From the NCBI GenBank assembly GCA_965247225.1, contig CBDFGT010000006.1, positions 1-58,093 of the forward strand: 58,093 nt of DNA, in the 5' to 3' direction. Both the position numbers and the translations under genes were made by a program. The notes under the pieces were generated by a model that worked only from the letters and a program-made list of their open reading frames with translations, was not told the DNA's origin and did not search any database. Origin of the DNA: CBDFGT01 sp965247225. Lineage in GTDB: Bacteria; Pseudomonadota; Alphaproteobacteria; Rhizobiales; Rhizobiaceae. Shown one piece after another: positions 1 through 8,462 of the stretch (the first letter of the stretch is position 1; the number at the start of each line of letters is the position of its first letter).

Positions 1-1
1 C

Positions 2-1042
2 GTGCGCGAGGCCCATGGCATCGTGTTCGTGATTGCGCCCTGGAACTATCCGTATCTCACTGCGATCAACACGGTTGTGCCGGCGCTGATGGGCCGGCAA
101 TGCCGTTATTATCAAGCATGCCAGCCAGACCCTGCTGGTGGGTGAGCGCATGGTGCGCGCCTTTGTGGAGGCCGGTATTCCCGAAGAGGTGTTCCAGAAT
201 CTGTTCCTGGATCATGCCACCACTTCGGCGCTGATTGCGGCCAGGACTGCTTCAACTTCATCAATTTTACCGGTTCTGTCGACGGTGGTCGCTCGATCGA
301 GCGGGCCGCAGCCGGCACCTTTACCAATCTTGGTCTTGAACTGGGCGGCAAGGATCCGGGCTATGTGATGGAGGATGCCGATCTCGATGCCGCTGTCGAT
401 ACGCTGATGGACGGTGCCATGTACAATGCCGGGCAGTGCTGCTGCGGTATCGAGCGCATTTATGTGCATGAATCGCTTTATGATTCCTTTGTGGAAAAGG
501 CCGTGCACTTTGCCAGCGCCTACAAGCTCGGCAATCCGCTCGACGCAGGAAACAACACTCGGGCCCATGGCCCACAAGCGCTTTGCGGCAATCGTGCGGG
601 CCAGCAGACGGCACGAGGCGATTGCCATGGGAGCCAAGGGCCCTGGTCGATCCAAAGCTGTTTGCTGCAAGATGATGGCGGCGCCTATCTCGCACCGCAG
701 GTTCTCGTCAATGTCGATCATTCCATGGATGTCATGCGCGAGGAGAGTTTCGGGCCGGTGGTCGGCATCATGAAAGTGTCTTCCGATGTGGAAGCCCTCG
801 AGCTGATGAATGACAGCCAGTACGGGCTGACAGCCTCCCTGTGGACAAAGGATGCCGAGCGCGCAGGCCCGGATTGGTGCGCGATATTGAAACCGGCACC
901 GATTTTCATGAACCGCGCCGATTACCTCGATCCGGCCCTGTGCTGGACCGGCTGCAAGAATACCGGCCGTGGCGGCTCGCTGTCTGTTATCGGTTTCCAC
1001 AACCTGACCCGTCCGAAATCCTACCATCTGAAGAAAGCGTGA
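2..1042 (+). pseudogene. Aldehyde dehydrogenase, 5'-truncated and multiply frameshifted
   Basis: An NAD(P)-dependent aldehyde dehydrogenase that would oxidise an aldehyde to its acid. The window edge removes the N-terminus. Recognisable pieces in order are IAPWNYPYLTAIN, FNFINFTGS, the catalytic-glutamate motif ELGGKDPGYV, the catalytic-cysteine motif GQCCCGIERIYVHE, REESFGPVVG, and the C-terminus LCWTGCKNTGRGG. These pieces lie in different frames. Reading by eye, shifts fall near 91, 244, 553, 627, 672, 873, 883 and 903, and each is resolved by removing one or two extra bases. The iron alcohol dehydrogenase starts 5 bp downstream, so the pair probably formed an alcohol-to-aldehyde-to-acid module. 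Either a true pseudogene or insertion-type sequence error; the family assignment is secure, the substrate is not. Confidence 0.85.
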
Positions 1043-1047
1043 CAAGC

Positions 1048-2199
1048 ATGACATTGCGAGCAAACTGGAGCTATCCGACAGCCATCAAGTTCGGGGCCGG
1101 GCGCATCAAGCCGAACTGGCGGATCATTGCAAGGCTGCTTGGCATGAAAAAGCCGCTGCTGGTGACCGATCGTGGTCTGGCAAGTCCATGGCGATCACGC
1201 AAAATGCGCTGGATCTTCTGGAGGCTGCGGGTCTTGGCCGGGCCATGTTTTCCGAAGTACAGCCCAATCCGGATGACAGGAATCTCGAGGCCGGCGTCAA
1301 AACCTTCCGCGATGGCGGGCATGACGGTGTTGTGGCCTTTGGCGGCGGCTCCGGGCTTGATCTGGGCAAGGCCATTGCCTTCATGGCGGGCCAGACGCGG
1401 CCCGTCTGGGATTTCGAGGATATCGGTGATTGGTGGACACGCGCCAATTCCGACGGCATAGCGCCGATTGTTGCCGTTCCGACCACGGCCGGAACAGGCT
1501 CGGAAGTGGGCCGCGCCAGCGTCATCACCAATTCTGCCACCCATGTGAAGAAGATCATCTTCCATCCGAAATTCCTGCCATCGGTGACGATCTGTGATCC
1601 TGAACTGACGGTCGGCATGCCCAAGGTGATCACCGCCGGAACCGGCATGGATGCCTTTGCCCACTGCCTTGAAGCCTATTCGGCAGAATTCTACCATCCG
1701 ATGAGCCAGGGCATTGCGCTGGAAGGCATGCGGCTGGTGAAGGACTATCTGCCCCGCGCTTATCATGACGGCACGGATATCGAGGCGCGGGGCGCATATG
1801 ATGTCTGCTGCTGCCATGGGGGCGGTTGCGTTCCAGAAAGGGCTTGGGGCTATCCACGCGCTCTCGCATCCCGTGGGCGCACTTTACAATACCCATCATG
1901 GCATGACCAATGCCGTTGTCATGCCTGCCGTGCTGCAGTTCAACCGGTCGGCTATTGAAGACAAGATTGCCATGGCTGCGGCCTATCTGGGCATTTCCGG
2001 CGGCTTTGACGGATTTTACGATTTTGTGCTGAAATTGCGCGAAGAGCTCGGCGTGCCGGACAGGCTTTCGGCGCTGGGTGTTGGCACAGACCGGATTGAT
2101 GAAATGGCCGCCATGGCCATTGTTGATCCAACGGCCGGCAGCAACCCGGTGGAGCTGACACTGGAAGCAGCGAAAGACCTGTTCCACAAAACCATCTGA
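1048..2199 (+). pseudogene. Iron-containing alcohol dehydrogenase, frameshifted
   Basis: A group III (Fe-type) alcohol dehydrogenase. Motifs seen are the dinucleotide site GGGSGLDLGK, PTTAGTGSE, and the metal-binding regions GTGMDAFAHCLEAY and HALSHPVGALYNTHHG. The frame changes near 1180 (two extra bases by eye) and near 1797 (one extra base). Removing them would restore a 382-residue protein, the usual length for this family. Start ATG at 1048, directly after the aldehyde dehydrogenase. Both genes of this pair are damaged in the same way while the next 50 kb is largely intact, so the cause is probably shared. A perfect hairpin follows the stop. Confidence 0.85.
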
Positions 2200-2221
2200 G
2201 AGAGGCGATATGCCACATGAT

Positions 2222-2254
2222 CACAATCCGGCGATACTCTATCGCCGGATTGTG
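2222..2254 (+). terminator. Perfect hairpin after the alcohol dehydrogenase
   Basis: CACAATCCGGCGAT, a 5-base loop, then its exact reverse complement, 22 bp after the dehydrogenase stop. A 14-bp perfect stem fits a transcription terminator, although the following bases (TTGGTCC) lack a clear T-run. Confidence 0.6.
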
Positions 2255-2303
2255 TTGGTCCGGATTATATGAGTTTAACTCATTAATTTTAGCTATGATC
2301 TTG

Positions 2304-2318
2304 TTAATCCTTGCTTAA
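2304..2318. promoter_or_regulatory. Candidate CtrA box
   Basis: Exact TTAA-N7-TTAA (TTAATCCTTGCTTAA), the full CtrA recognition sequence of alphaproteobacteria, 97 bp upstream of the ParA-like gene. The surrounding AT-rich stretch has further TTAA words, so chance is possible. Confidence 0.5.
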
Positions 2319-2414
2319 CCAAGTTCTGTAAGAGTTTGTTAAATTAGCGCAATGTTCATTTCGCGCATTTGAAAGGCCATGATCCGGCTTGATTTTTACA
2401 CGGGGGGCGGCACT

Positions 2415-3116
2415 ATGGCGGTTATTTCTTTTGCAAATGCAAAGGGCGGGGCGGGCAAAACCACAGCCGCGCTGATCCTGGCGATGGAGCTTGCCGACCA
2501 GGGCAAGCGGGTTGTGATTCTCGATGCGGATCCGCAGCACTGGATCACAAGCTGGTCGGAGCTTTCCGGTCCTGTCAAAAATATTCAGGTGATTTCCGAG
2601 GTCAGCACGGCGTCTCTCCAGTGCCATATCCGCGAAGGTCGTGACCATGCGGATCACTTTATCATTGATCTTGCCGGGGCCTGCAACGCGCTGACGGCGC
2701 TGGCCATCGGCCTTTCGGATCATGTCCTGATCCCGGTGCAGGGCTGCTCGATGGATGCGCGCGGGGCCGCGCAAATTCTGGAGCTGATTGCGCGGATGAA
2801 AACAACGATGGGTCTTGCCATAGCGCATTCGGTCGTTCTGACCCGTGTCAGCGGTGTGGTCACCACCAAGGCGATGCAGGCCATCAAATCCATGCTGTTG
2901 ACGCGCGGCGTTCATGTTCTGGATACGCCGATCATCGAGCGCAGTGCCTATCGCGACCTGTTTGACCTTGGCGGCTCCATTTATACCATGGACCCGGCCA
3001 GGGTGAGCAATCTCGACAAGGCACAGGAAAATGCCTACGATTTTGCCGAGGAAGTCAAGCGCGTCCTCCCGGCCCGGGTGCTGTCCGGTTCGCGGGCACA
3101 GCGCCGGGCTGCGTGA
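2415..3116 (+). CDS. Orphan ParA/MinD-family ATPase
   Basis: A 233-residue P-loop ATPase of the ParA/VirC1 type. The deviant Walker A KGGAGKTT lies at residues 10-17, followed by a DADPQ motif and IIDLAG. Such ATPases position DNA or protein cargo through ATP-dependent dimerisation on the nucleoid. ATG at 2415 was chosen because the family starts right before the Walker A motif and a G-rich ribosome site precedes it; an upstream in-frame ATG at 2379 adds twelve residues with no family match. No ParB partner or parS-like site is next to it, so it is not the chromosomal ParAB pair. It may serve conjugation or an unknown cargo. A CtrA-like box lies upstream. Confidence 0.85.
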   Translation: MAVISFANAKGGAGKTTAALILAMELADQGKRVVILDADPQHWITSWSELSGPVKNIQVISEVSTASLQCHIREGRDHADHFIIDLAGACNALTALAIGLSDHVLIPVQGCSMDARGAAQILELIARMKTTMGLAIAHSVVLTRVSGVVTTKAMQAIKSMLLTRGVHVLDTPIIERSAYRDLFDLGGSIYTMDPARVSNLDKAQENAYDFAEEVKRVLPARVLSGSRAQRRAA

Positions 3117-3161
3117 GAAGGGCGTCAGAAATATCAAGACTTGTTTCCGCCAGATATGTGG

Positions 3162-3191
3162 ATTATTATGACCAAATATGGTCATAATAAT
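3162..3191. promoter_or_regulatory. Palindromic operator of the Phd/VapC locus
   Basis: ATTATTATGACC, spacer AAATAT, then the exact reverse complement GGTCATAATAAT. The perfect 30-bp palindrome ends 10 bp before the antitoxin ATG, where the antitoxin or the toxin-antitoxin complex would bind for autorepression. Confidence 0.8.
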
Positions 3192-3201
3192 AGGGGTTCG
3201 C

Positions 3202-3453
3202 ATGTCGTTTATCAGTGTAGCTGAAGCCAAGGCGGGATTTGCAGGGCTTGTGGACGACGCCTCCAGAGGTGAATTCGTAACGATCACCCGGCACGGAAAG
3301 CCTGCGGCGGTTATCGTCAGTGTTGAAGCGGCAGAGGCCGCCCAAAAGGCATTGAGCAAACCCAGAGCCAATTTTGGCGATTTTTTGCTGACATTTCCAG
3401 GTGGGGTTGATCTTGAGCGTAACGCATCCAGGATGCGGGATGTCGATCTTTGA
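3202..3453 (+). CDS. Phd/YefM-type antitoxin
   Basis: An 83-residue Phd/YefM-family antitoxin. The N-terminal DNA-binding fold reads MSFISVAEAKAGFAGLVDDA then FVTITRHGKPAAVIVS, the standard signature; the C-terminal part would wrap the toxin. Start at 3202 follows an AGGGG ribosome site; an in-frame ATG at 3178 lies inside the operator palindrome and is unlikely. The stop overlaps the start of the downstream PIN toxin by four bases (TTGA), the usual coupled arrangement. The upstream palindrome suggests autoregulation. Confidence 0.9.
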   Translation: MSFISVAEAKAGFAGLVDDASRGEFVTITRHGKPAAVIVSVEAAEAAQKALSKPRANFGDFLLTFPGGVDLERNASRMRDVDL

Positions 3454-3899
3454 CCGCTTATCTGCTCGATACCAATATCATCAGTACATTCGCTCCAGAT
3501 CGCCCTGGGCCTTCGGATGAGGTCCGCAACTGGCTTCACATTCAGGGCGAGGCTGATGCACTCTTTCTGTCGGCAATGACGATTTCTGAAATCGAGAAGG
3601 GATTGCGTTCCCTACATCGGCGAGGCGGGGTTGAACGCGCCAGGCGCCTGTCCGCATGGCTGGACGCTATAGTGGAAAGTTTCGGGAGCCGTATCCTTCC
3701 CATGGATGCCGTCGTGGCCCGCATTGCAGGTGTTCTGGAAGACGAAGCCGAAAGCAAGGGACGCAGTCCCGGGCTTGGAGATATTATCATCGCTGCAACG
3801 GCACGCGCCTACAATCTTACGGTGATAACGGCCAACATCCGGCATTTCGAGATGCTGGATGTTCGTGTGGATTTCCCGACTATTTTTAAAACCGTCTGA
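3450..3899 (+). CDS. vapC: VapC-type PIN-domain ribonuclease toxin
   Basis: A 149-residue PIN-domain protein that would cut RNA with Mg2+. The first acidic residue is Asp7 in YLLDTNIIS; later acidic positions include MTISEIEKG and LGDIIIAATA near the C-terminus, followed by NLTVITANIRHF. The start is TTG at 3450, overlapping the antitoxin stop, which implies translational coupling and lower toxin than antitoxin synthesis. Length and motif order are complete, so the toxin looks active. The gene is convergent with the L,D-transpeptidase gene, 18 bp away. Confidence 0.9.
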   Translation: MTAYLLDTNIISTFAPDRPGPSDEVRNWLHIQGEADALFLSAMTISEIEKGLRSLHRRGGVERARRLSAWLDAIVESFGSRILPMDAVVARIAGVLEDEAESKGRSPGLGDIIIAATARAYNLTVITANIRHFEMLDVRVDFPTIFKTV

Positions 3900-3917
3900 T
3901 CAAAATGTCGAAATGGA

Positions 3918-5288
3918 TTAATCAATAAACTGGACAATCGTTCCGGGACTGACCATTTTGGCCAGTTCGCGGGCATCCCAGTTGGTCAGGCGCACGCAGC
4001 CATGGCTCTGGGTCTTGCCGATCTTTGATGGCTCCGGTGTGCCGTGAATGCCATAGGTGGGCTTGTCGAGCGCAATCCACACAGAGCCGACCGGGCCATT
4101 CGGGCCTGGCGGAATGGTCAGGATCTTGTCATTGGCACCCTGCTTGAAATTGATCTTGGGATTGTAGGTATAGTTGGGGTCCAGCGCGATACGCTGTACG
4201 GCATGGGTGCCCGATGGCGAGGGCGTATCGGTTGAGCCGATGGAGGCCGGATAGGCAGCCACCAGATTGCCTGCCGCATCAAAGGCTTGCAAAAGCTTGA
4301 TCCGCTTGTTGGCAACGATACGGGTGACCTGGCCTTTTTTGGGCTCACCCGGATTGACCACCTTGATGGTGGAGCCTGGAAGGGTGAAGTCCACGCCCGG
4401 ATTCAGCGCCTTGAGATAGCCCTCGTCCATATGGAACCGTTCGGCCAGCGCTTCTGTCACGGATGTATAGGCCATGGAGGGCAGGGCGGCTTTCTGGCCG
4501 TAATCTTCCGGAATGGATGCCACGTAAGGGCCGGCAGCATCGGCTGCGGTGATCTGGTAGGAAACAATCGGCAGCCCGCCATTGAAGCGCAGGCGCTCCA
4601 GAATATCTTCGGAATTGTTCGGGTCGATGGTCTGGCCGGTCATGGCTTCCCAGGCGATGATGGCCTTGTTGACATTGGAACCCGGTTTGCCGTCGATCAC
4701 GCCGGGAGAAATGCCTTCGCGATCCAGAAAGACCTGCAAGGCGGTGATTTCCGCGCTTGATTTTGTTGTCAGGGGAATGCCCGGTGCCGGATCGGCTGAA
4801 GGCTGAACGGCTTGCGGGTCAGGCGGTATGCTTGCCATCTGTGTTTCCGGCAGGGTTTCGGCGGGCAGGGCCTGCTGATCAGCCGTGTCCGGCAAGGGCC
4901 TGGAAGACACACCACCATCTTCGGGCAAAGGATATTCCTGCAAGGATCCTGTTGCCAGCGTATCATCCGGAAGATCCAGCGGTGTTTCAGCAGCCAGATT
5001 CTGGCGCATCATCCAGTCATTGCCACCACCCTGAAAATAGACGCTTGCAGGCATTTCCGTGGCAACCACCATGCCATAGTCATCAAACAGGACATGATAG
5101 CCCCTGGAATCGGTCTTGACCTGATATTCGCCCTGTTCCGGAACATAGCCAAGAAGATCACCCTGCGGCGTCACCAGCACCGTTTCGTTGCGGGCAAGGG
5201 CCAATGCCGGCATTTGCACGGCCAGCATCACAAGCAGGAGGACCGCCAATGCGGATTTTACTCTGGTGTTGACGGATGCGTATGGCAA
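3918..5288 (-). CDS. L,D-transpeptidase (YkuD) with peptidoglycan-binding domain
   Basis: A 456-residue exported enzyme that would make 3-3 peptidoglycan cross-links or attach proteins to the wall. The N-terminal hydrophobic stretch (about residues 11-32) is a signal peptide or anchor. A proline-rich middle leads to a PG_binding_1-like segment (FLDREGISPGVIDGKPGSN), then a LysM-like part (LKALNPGVDFTLPGSTIKVV), then the YkuD catalytic domain with YGIHGTPEPSKIG and SHGCVRLTN, placing the nucleophile at about Cys431. All catalytic residues are present. The gene is single and convergent with vapC. It is the first of several cell-wall enzymes in this window. Confidence 0.93.
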   Translation of the reverse strand: MPYASVNTRVKSALAVLLLVMLAVQMPALALARNETVLVTPQGDLLGYVPEQGEYQVKTDSRGYHVLFDDYGMVVATEMPASVYFQGGGNDWMMRQNLAAETPLDLPDDTLATGSLQEYPLPEDGGVSSRPLPDTADQQALPAETLPETQMASIPPDPQAVQPSADPAPGIPLTTKSSAEITALQVFLDREGISPGVIDGKPGSNVNKAIIAWEAMTGQTIDPNNSEDILERLRFNGGLPIVSYQITAADAAGPYVASIPEDYGQKAALPSMAYTSVTEALAERFHMDEGYLKALNPGVDFTLPGSTIKVVNPGEPKKGQVTRIVANKRIKLLQAFDAAGNLVAAYPASIGSTDTPSPSGTHAVQRIALDPNYTYNPKINFKQGANDKILTIPPGPNGPVGSVWIALDKPTYGIHGTPEPSKIGKTQSHGCVRLTNWDARELAKMVSPGTIVQFID

Positions 5289-5496
5289 AGGAATCCTCTT
5301 GCAATGTGATCTTCAGATTCAACATGGTAAATTCGACCTTAATGTGAAAATGCTGAATTGATGGTGAATAAAAATAGCATTTCCATGCTGCTGTGTCATT
5401 TCTGCCTGTTTACATCGGGTCATTGGCCGGACAGGATGGTATCCGGCGGATGCGCTGGCTATGGGCCATCTTCAGTGCCATGTTTCAGGAGGCTTG

Positions 5497-6339
5497 ATGC
5501 TTGCGTTGCAGACGCGAAAGGGGCCAAAGATTTTTCTCGACCGGCGCTCGGTCCTTGATATCCGATCCTGTATTGTTGATGGCGTGGATCTGGCACCCGG
5601 AAATGCCATACCCGATGATGGCGATCCGCGAATCGCCCGGTCGCTGCAAGGTTTTCTTTTTACCTGCGGGCCGGAACATATCCGCCATCCCGATGCCATC
5701 GAAGGTGCTGATGACGGGCGCAGATATCCGTTGCACGGCTCCATGTCCGGTCATGCCGCCCGGGTCAAACAGTATGATGCCAATGACAGGGAAGCGGACG
5801 CGGCTGCCGAAGTGATGATCACAATGGCCACAGGGCAAACAGCGACGCTCAACCGGCATTGGCATATGGACGGAGAGACCGGCATTGTCAGCCTGCATGA
5901 CCGCTTGTGCAACACGGGAGAAACGGCTTTTGCCCCGATGCTGATGTACCATATGAATCTGGGTGCCAGGCACTTGGACGAGGGCGTTTTCCTGTCCGGC
6001 GCAATGCTGGAAGGGGGCGGTTCGGGATGGCGTTTCGGTGCGGCAGATCGCGCGGTTTTCTGTCAACCGGCGAGGCCAGGTGCCGTGGATGGATGGGCCG
6101 AAGTGCGGCTGGGGCCGATTGCGGTGGCCGGGGGCAAGACATTGGTGGTGCGTTTTCACACGCAGGCGTTGCCGTTTGTGCAGATCTGGCGCAATCAGGC
6201 GGAACCTGCGCATGTGCTGGGCATTGAGCCTGCCTCGCACGACTGGAAATCCCGCGCCGATCTTTCTGCCGGGGGCGCTCTCTTGATGCTGGAGCCGGGC
6301 GAGACCTGTGACTATCATTTGTCCTTCGCCTTTGTGTAA
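5497..6339 (+). CDS. DUF4432 family, aldose-1-epimerase-like protein
   Basis: A 280-residue cytosolic protein of the galactose-mutarotase fold, DUF4432 type. The readable family pattern is SVLDIRSCIVDGVDL, FLFTCGPEHIRHP, YPLHGSMSGHAARV, then PMLMYHMNLG, and a C-terminal GIEPASHDW. Members are thought to bind or epimerise sugars; the substrate here is not known. Start at 5497 was chosen over an upstream in-frame ATG (5461) because a perfect AGGAGG sits at 5487-5492. It lies alone between a minus-strand transpeptidase and the small phosphatase-like gene 53 bp downstream, with which it could be co-transcribed. Confidence 0.75.
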   Translation: MLALQTRKGPKIFLDRRSVLDIRSCIVDGVDLAPGNAIPDDGDPRIARSLQGFLFTCGPEHIRHPDAIEGADDGRRYPLHGSMSGHAARVKQYDANDREADAAAEVMITMATGQTATLNRHWHMDGETGIVSLHDRLCNTGETAFAPMLMYHMNLGARHLDEGVFLSGAMLEGGGSGWRFGAADRAVFCQPARPGAVDGWAEVRLGPIAVAGGKTLVVRFHTQALPFVQIWRNQAEPAHVLGIEPASHDWKSRADLSAGGALLMLEPGETCDYHLSFAFV

Positions 6340-6392
6340 CCGGTTGACGGGACTGTTCCAGATTATTAAGTCTCATGGGCAACACAAGGAAT

Positions 6393-6737
6393 ATGCCTAT
6401 GGATATCAGACCCCTGAATGAAGAATACGCTGTTTCCGGGCAGATTTCCGTCGCGGATCTGGACGCAATCAAAGAGATGGGTTTCCAGTCGCTGGTGTGC
6501 CACCGGCCTGACCATGAATCCCCGGACCAGCCGCTCTACACGGAGATTGCCGCCCGTGCCGATGCGCTGGGTCTTTCGATTGCCCATATTCCGGTCGGCC
6601 CCATGGGCGTGACGGCAGATGCCATAGCCCTGATGGTGGATGCGCTGGACGAATTTCCAAAACCCATGCTGGGCTTTTGCCGCTCGGGTGCGCGCTCAAC
6701 CGCCATTTACCAGCAGACCCTGCATCTGCGCGGGTAA
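6393..6737 (+). CDS. TIGR01244-type small phosphatase-like protein
   Basis: A 114-residue protein of the DSP/PTP-like family (TIGR01244, Pfam DUF442), often found fused to or beside beta-lactamase-like or sulfide-handling enzymes. The Cys-x5-Arg active-site loop is present as GFCRSGARSTAIYQ; earlier family segments are MGFQSLVCHRPDHE and IAHIPVGPMGVT. Start at 6393 follows an AAGGA ribosome site; an in-frame ATG at 6375 is possible. No sulfide oxidase or beta-lactamase-like gene is adjacent, so the physiological role is open. The gene runs convergently into the ThDP enzyme gene. Confidence 0.8.
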   Translation: MPMDIRPLNEEYAVSGQISVADLDAIKEMGFQSLVCHRPDHESPDQPLYTEIAARADALGLSIAHIPVGPMGVTADAIALMVDALDEFPKPMLGFCRSGARSTAIYQQTLHLRG

Positions 6738-6750
6738 TGTTCCTGTCATT

Positions 6751-6789
6751 GTTTGGAAAAGGGTGCCGGGTTTGGAAAAAAGGTGCCGG
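6751..6789. repeat. Imperfect tandem duplication (about 19-20 bp)
   Basis: GTTTGGAAAAGGGTGCCGG is followed immediately by GTTTGGAAAAAAGGTGCCGG, differing by one indel and one substitution. It fills the gap between two convergent genes. No function is evident. Confidence 0.7.
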
Positions 6790-6797
6790 CGCATGGA

Positions 6798-8462
6798 TCA
6801 TTTTCCCGTGCCGCGGATATCGCTCAATGTCCGTGTCGGGGTAATGGCCTCCGGGTCCAGCCGGATTTCAATGATCGAAGGCAGACCGCTGGCACGTGCG
6901 CGCAGGAAGGCGGGTGCGAACTCATCCGTTGCCAGAACTGTTTCGCCATGGCCGCCATAGGCTCGGGCGAGATCGGCAAAGTCCGGATTGGTCAGTGTGG
7001 TGGCGCTGATCCTGTGTGGATAGTCGCGTTCCTGATGCATGCGGATTGTGCCGTAAATGCCATTGTTCACAACAACCGTTATCAGCGGCAGGTTATGGCG
7101 CACGGCTGTGGCAAATTCCTGCCCGTGCATCATGAAGCAGCCGTCACCGGCAAAGCAGATGACCTCCCGTTCCGGAAAAAGCGCCTTGGCGGCCACGGCT
7201 GCGGGCAGGCCATAGCCCATGGACCCGGATGCCGGTGCGGCCTGGGTTTGCCAGGCGCGGAACCGGTGGAACCTGTGCACCCATGTGGCATAATTGCCCG
7301 CACCATTGGTGAAAATGGTGTTATCGGCGGTGTTTTCCTCCAGCCAGTCCATGATCGGGCCCATTTGCACCGGTCCGGGGCCGATTTGCGGCGGTGTTGA
7401 CCAAGCCAGATAGGCGGCGTGCATGGCTTTGGTGGTCCCGGCCCAGACCGGCGGGTTCTCCGGTCTGATGCCTTTCAGGCTTGCAACAAAATCAGACGGT
7501 GCAGCGCAGATGGCCTGATCGGGGCGATAGACCCGCCCCAGTTCCTGCGGGTCCGGGTACACGTGGATCAGGCTCTGTCTGGGATAGGGAATGTCCATAA
7601 GCGTGTAACCGGAGGATGGCATTTCGGAGAAGCGCCCGCCCAGAAGCACGATCAGATCAGCCTCGCGCACGGTTCTGGCCAGTGCCGGATTGATGCCGAT
7701 GCCGACATCGCCCGCATAGGATTCATGCAAATGGTCAAACAGCATCTGGCGGCGGAAGGAACAGCCGACCGGCAGGGCCCAGTCCCTGGCAAAGTCCTGC
7801 AGGGCGGACACAGCCTCCTGTGTCCATCGCGTGCCGCCCAGGATGACCAGAGGATGTCTGGCGGCCTGCAGCCGCTCCCGGAATTCGGCCATCTGGCCCG
7901 GGCCCGGGAAGGCTGCAACCGGTGTATAGGGCCTGGGCAGCGGCGCTGCAACAGTGTCGCGCAGCATGTCTTCCGGCAGGGCCAGAACCACGGGGCCGGG
8001 CCTGCCGGATGTGGCAACGGCAAAGGCGCGGGTGACCATTTCGGGTATGCGCGTCGCATCGTCAATGTCTGCCACCCATTTTGCCACCTGACCAAAGGCG
8101 CGGCGATAATCGATTTCCTGAAATGCCTCGCGCTCGCGCGCCTCCCGCTGCACCTGGCCGATGAACAGGATCACCGGCACGCTGTCCTGCATGGCAACAT
8201 GGAGGCCGGCGGATGCATTGGTGGCACCGGGGCCACGGGTGACAAGGCAGATGCCGGGTTCGCCTGTCAGCCGGCCCCAGCAATCGGCCATCATGGCGGC
8301 ACCACCTTCCTGACGGCAGACCAGAACATCGATATCACTGTCGACCAGCGCATCCAGAACGGCCAGATAGCTTTCGCCCGGAACGCAGGCAAGGCGCCTG
8401 ACGCCATTGGCTTTCAGGGCTTCCACAATCCATTCACCGCCGGTTTTCTGTATCATGTTCAC
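6798..8462 (-). CDS. Thiamine-diphosphate enzyme, acetolactate-synthase-like
   Basis: A 554-residue three-domain ThDP enzyme. The N-terminal Pyr domain holds the catalytic glutamate in VCRQEGGAAMMAD; the central domain follows; the C-terminal PP domain carries GDGCFMMHGQEFATAV...VVNNGIYG, the GDG-N cofactor motif. Relatives decarboxylate 2-oxo acids or make acetohydroxy acids, but the divergent sequence does not allow a substrate to be named. No small regulatory subunit is adjacent, so it is not the main IlvB. The GTG start at 8462 overlaps the upstream CoA-transferase stop (GTGA) with AGGA six bases upstream; ATG at 8456 is the alternative. It is the last gene of a terC-CoA-transferase-ThDP run. 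Confidence 0.87.
   Translation of the reverse strand: MNMIQKTGGEWIVEALKANGVRRLACVPGESYLAVLDALVDSDIDVLVCRQEGGAAMMADCWGRLTGEPGICLVTRGPGATNASAGLHVAMQDSVPVILFIGQVQREAREREAFQEIDYRRAFGQVAKWVADIDDATRIPEMVTRAFAVATSGRPGPVVLALPEDMLRDTVAAPLPRPYTPVAAFPGPGQMAEFRERLQAARHPLVILGGTRWTQEAVSALQDFARDWALPVGCSFRRQMLFDHLHESYAGDVGIGINPALARTVREADLIVLLGGRFSEMPSSGYTLMDIPYPRQSLIHVYPDPQELGRVYRPDQAICAAPSDFVASLKGIRPENPPVWAGTTKAMHAAYLAWSTPPQIGPGPVQMGPIMDWLEENTADNTIFTNGAGNYATWVHRFHRFRAWQTQAAPASGSMGYGLPAAVAAKALFPEREVICFAGDGCFMMHGQEFATAVRHNLPLITVVVNNGIYGTIRMHQERDYPHRISATTLTNPDFADLARAYGGHGETVLATDEFAPAFLRARASGLPSIIEIRLDPEAITPTRTLSDIRGTGK

Noticed and set aside
1..2199. Recoded or split functional dehydrogenases
   Set aside because: Too many independent frame changes in both genes for any known recoding; corrected reading gives ordinary single-chain enzymes.
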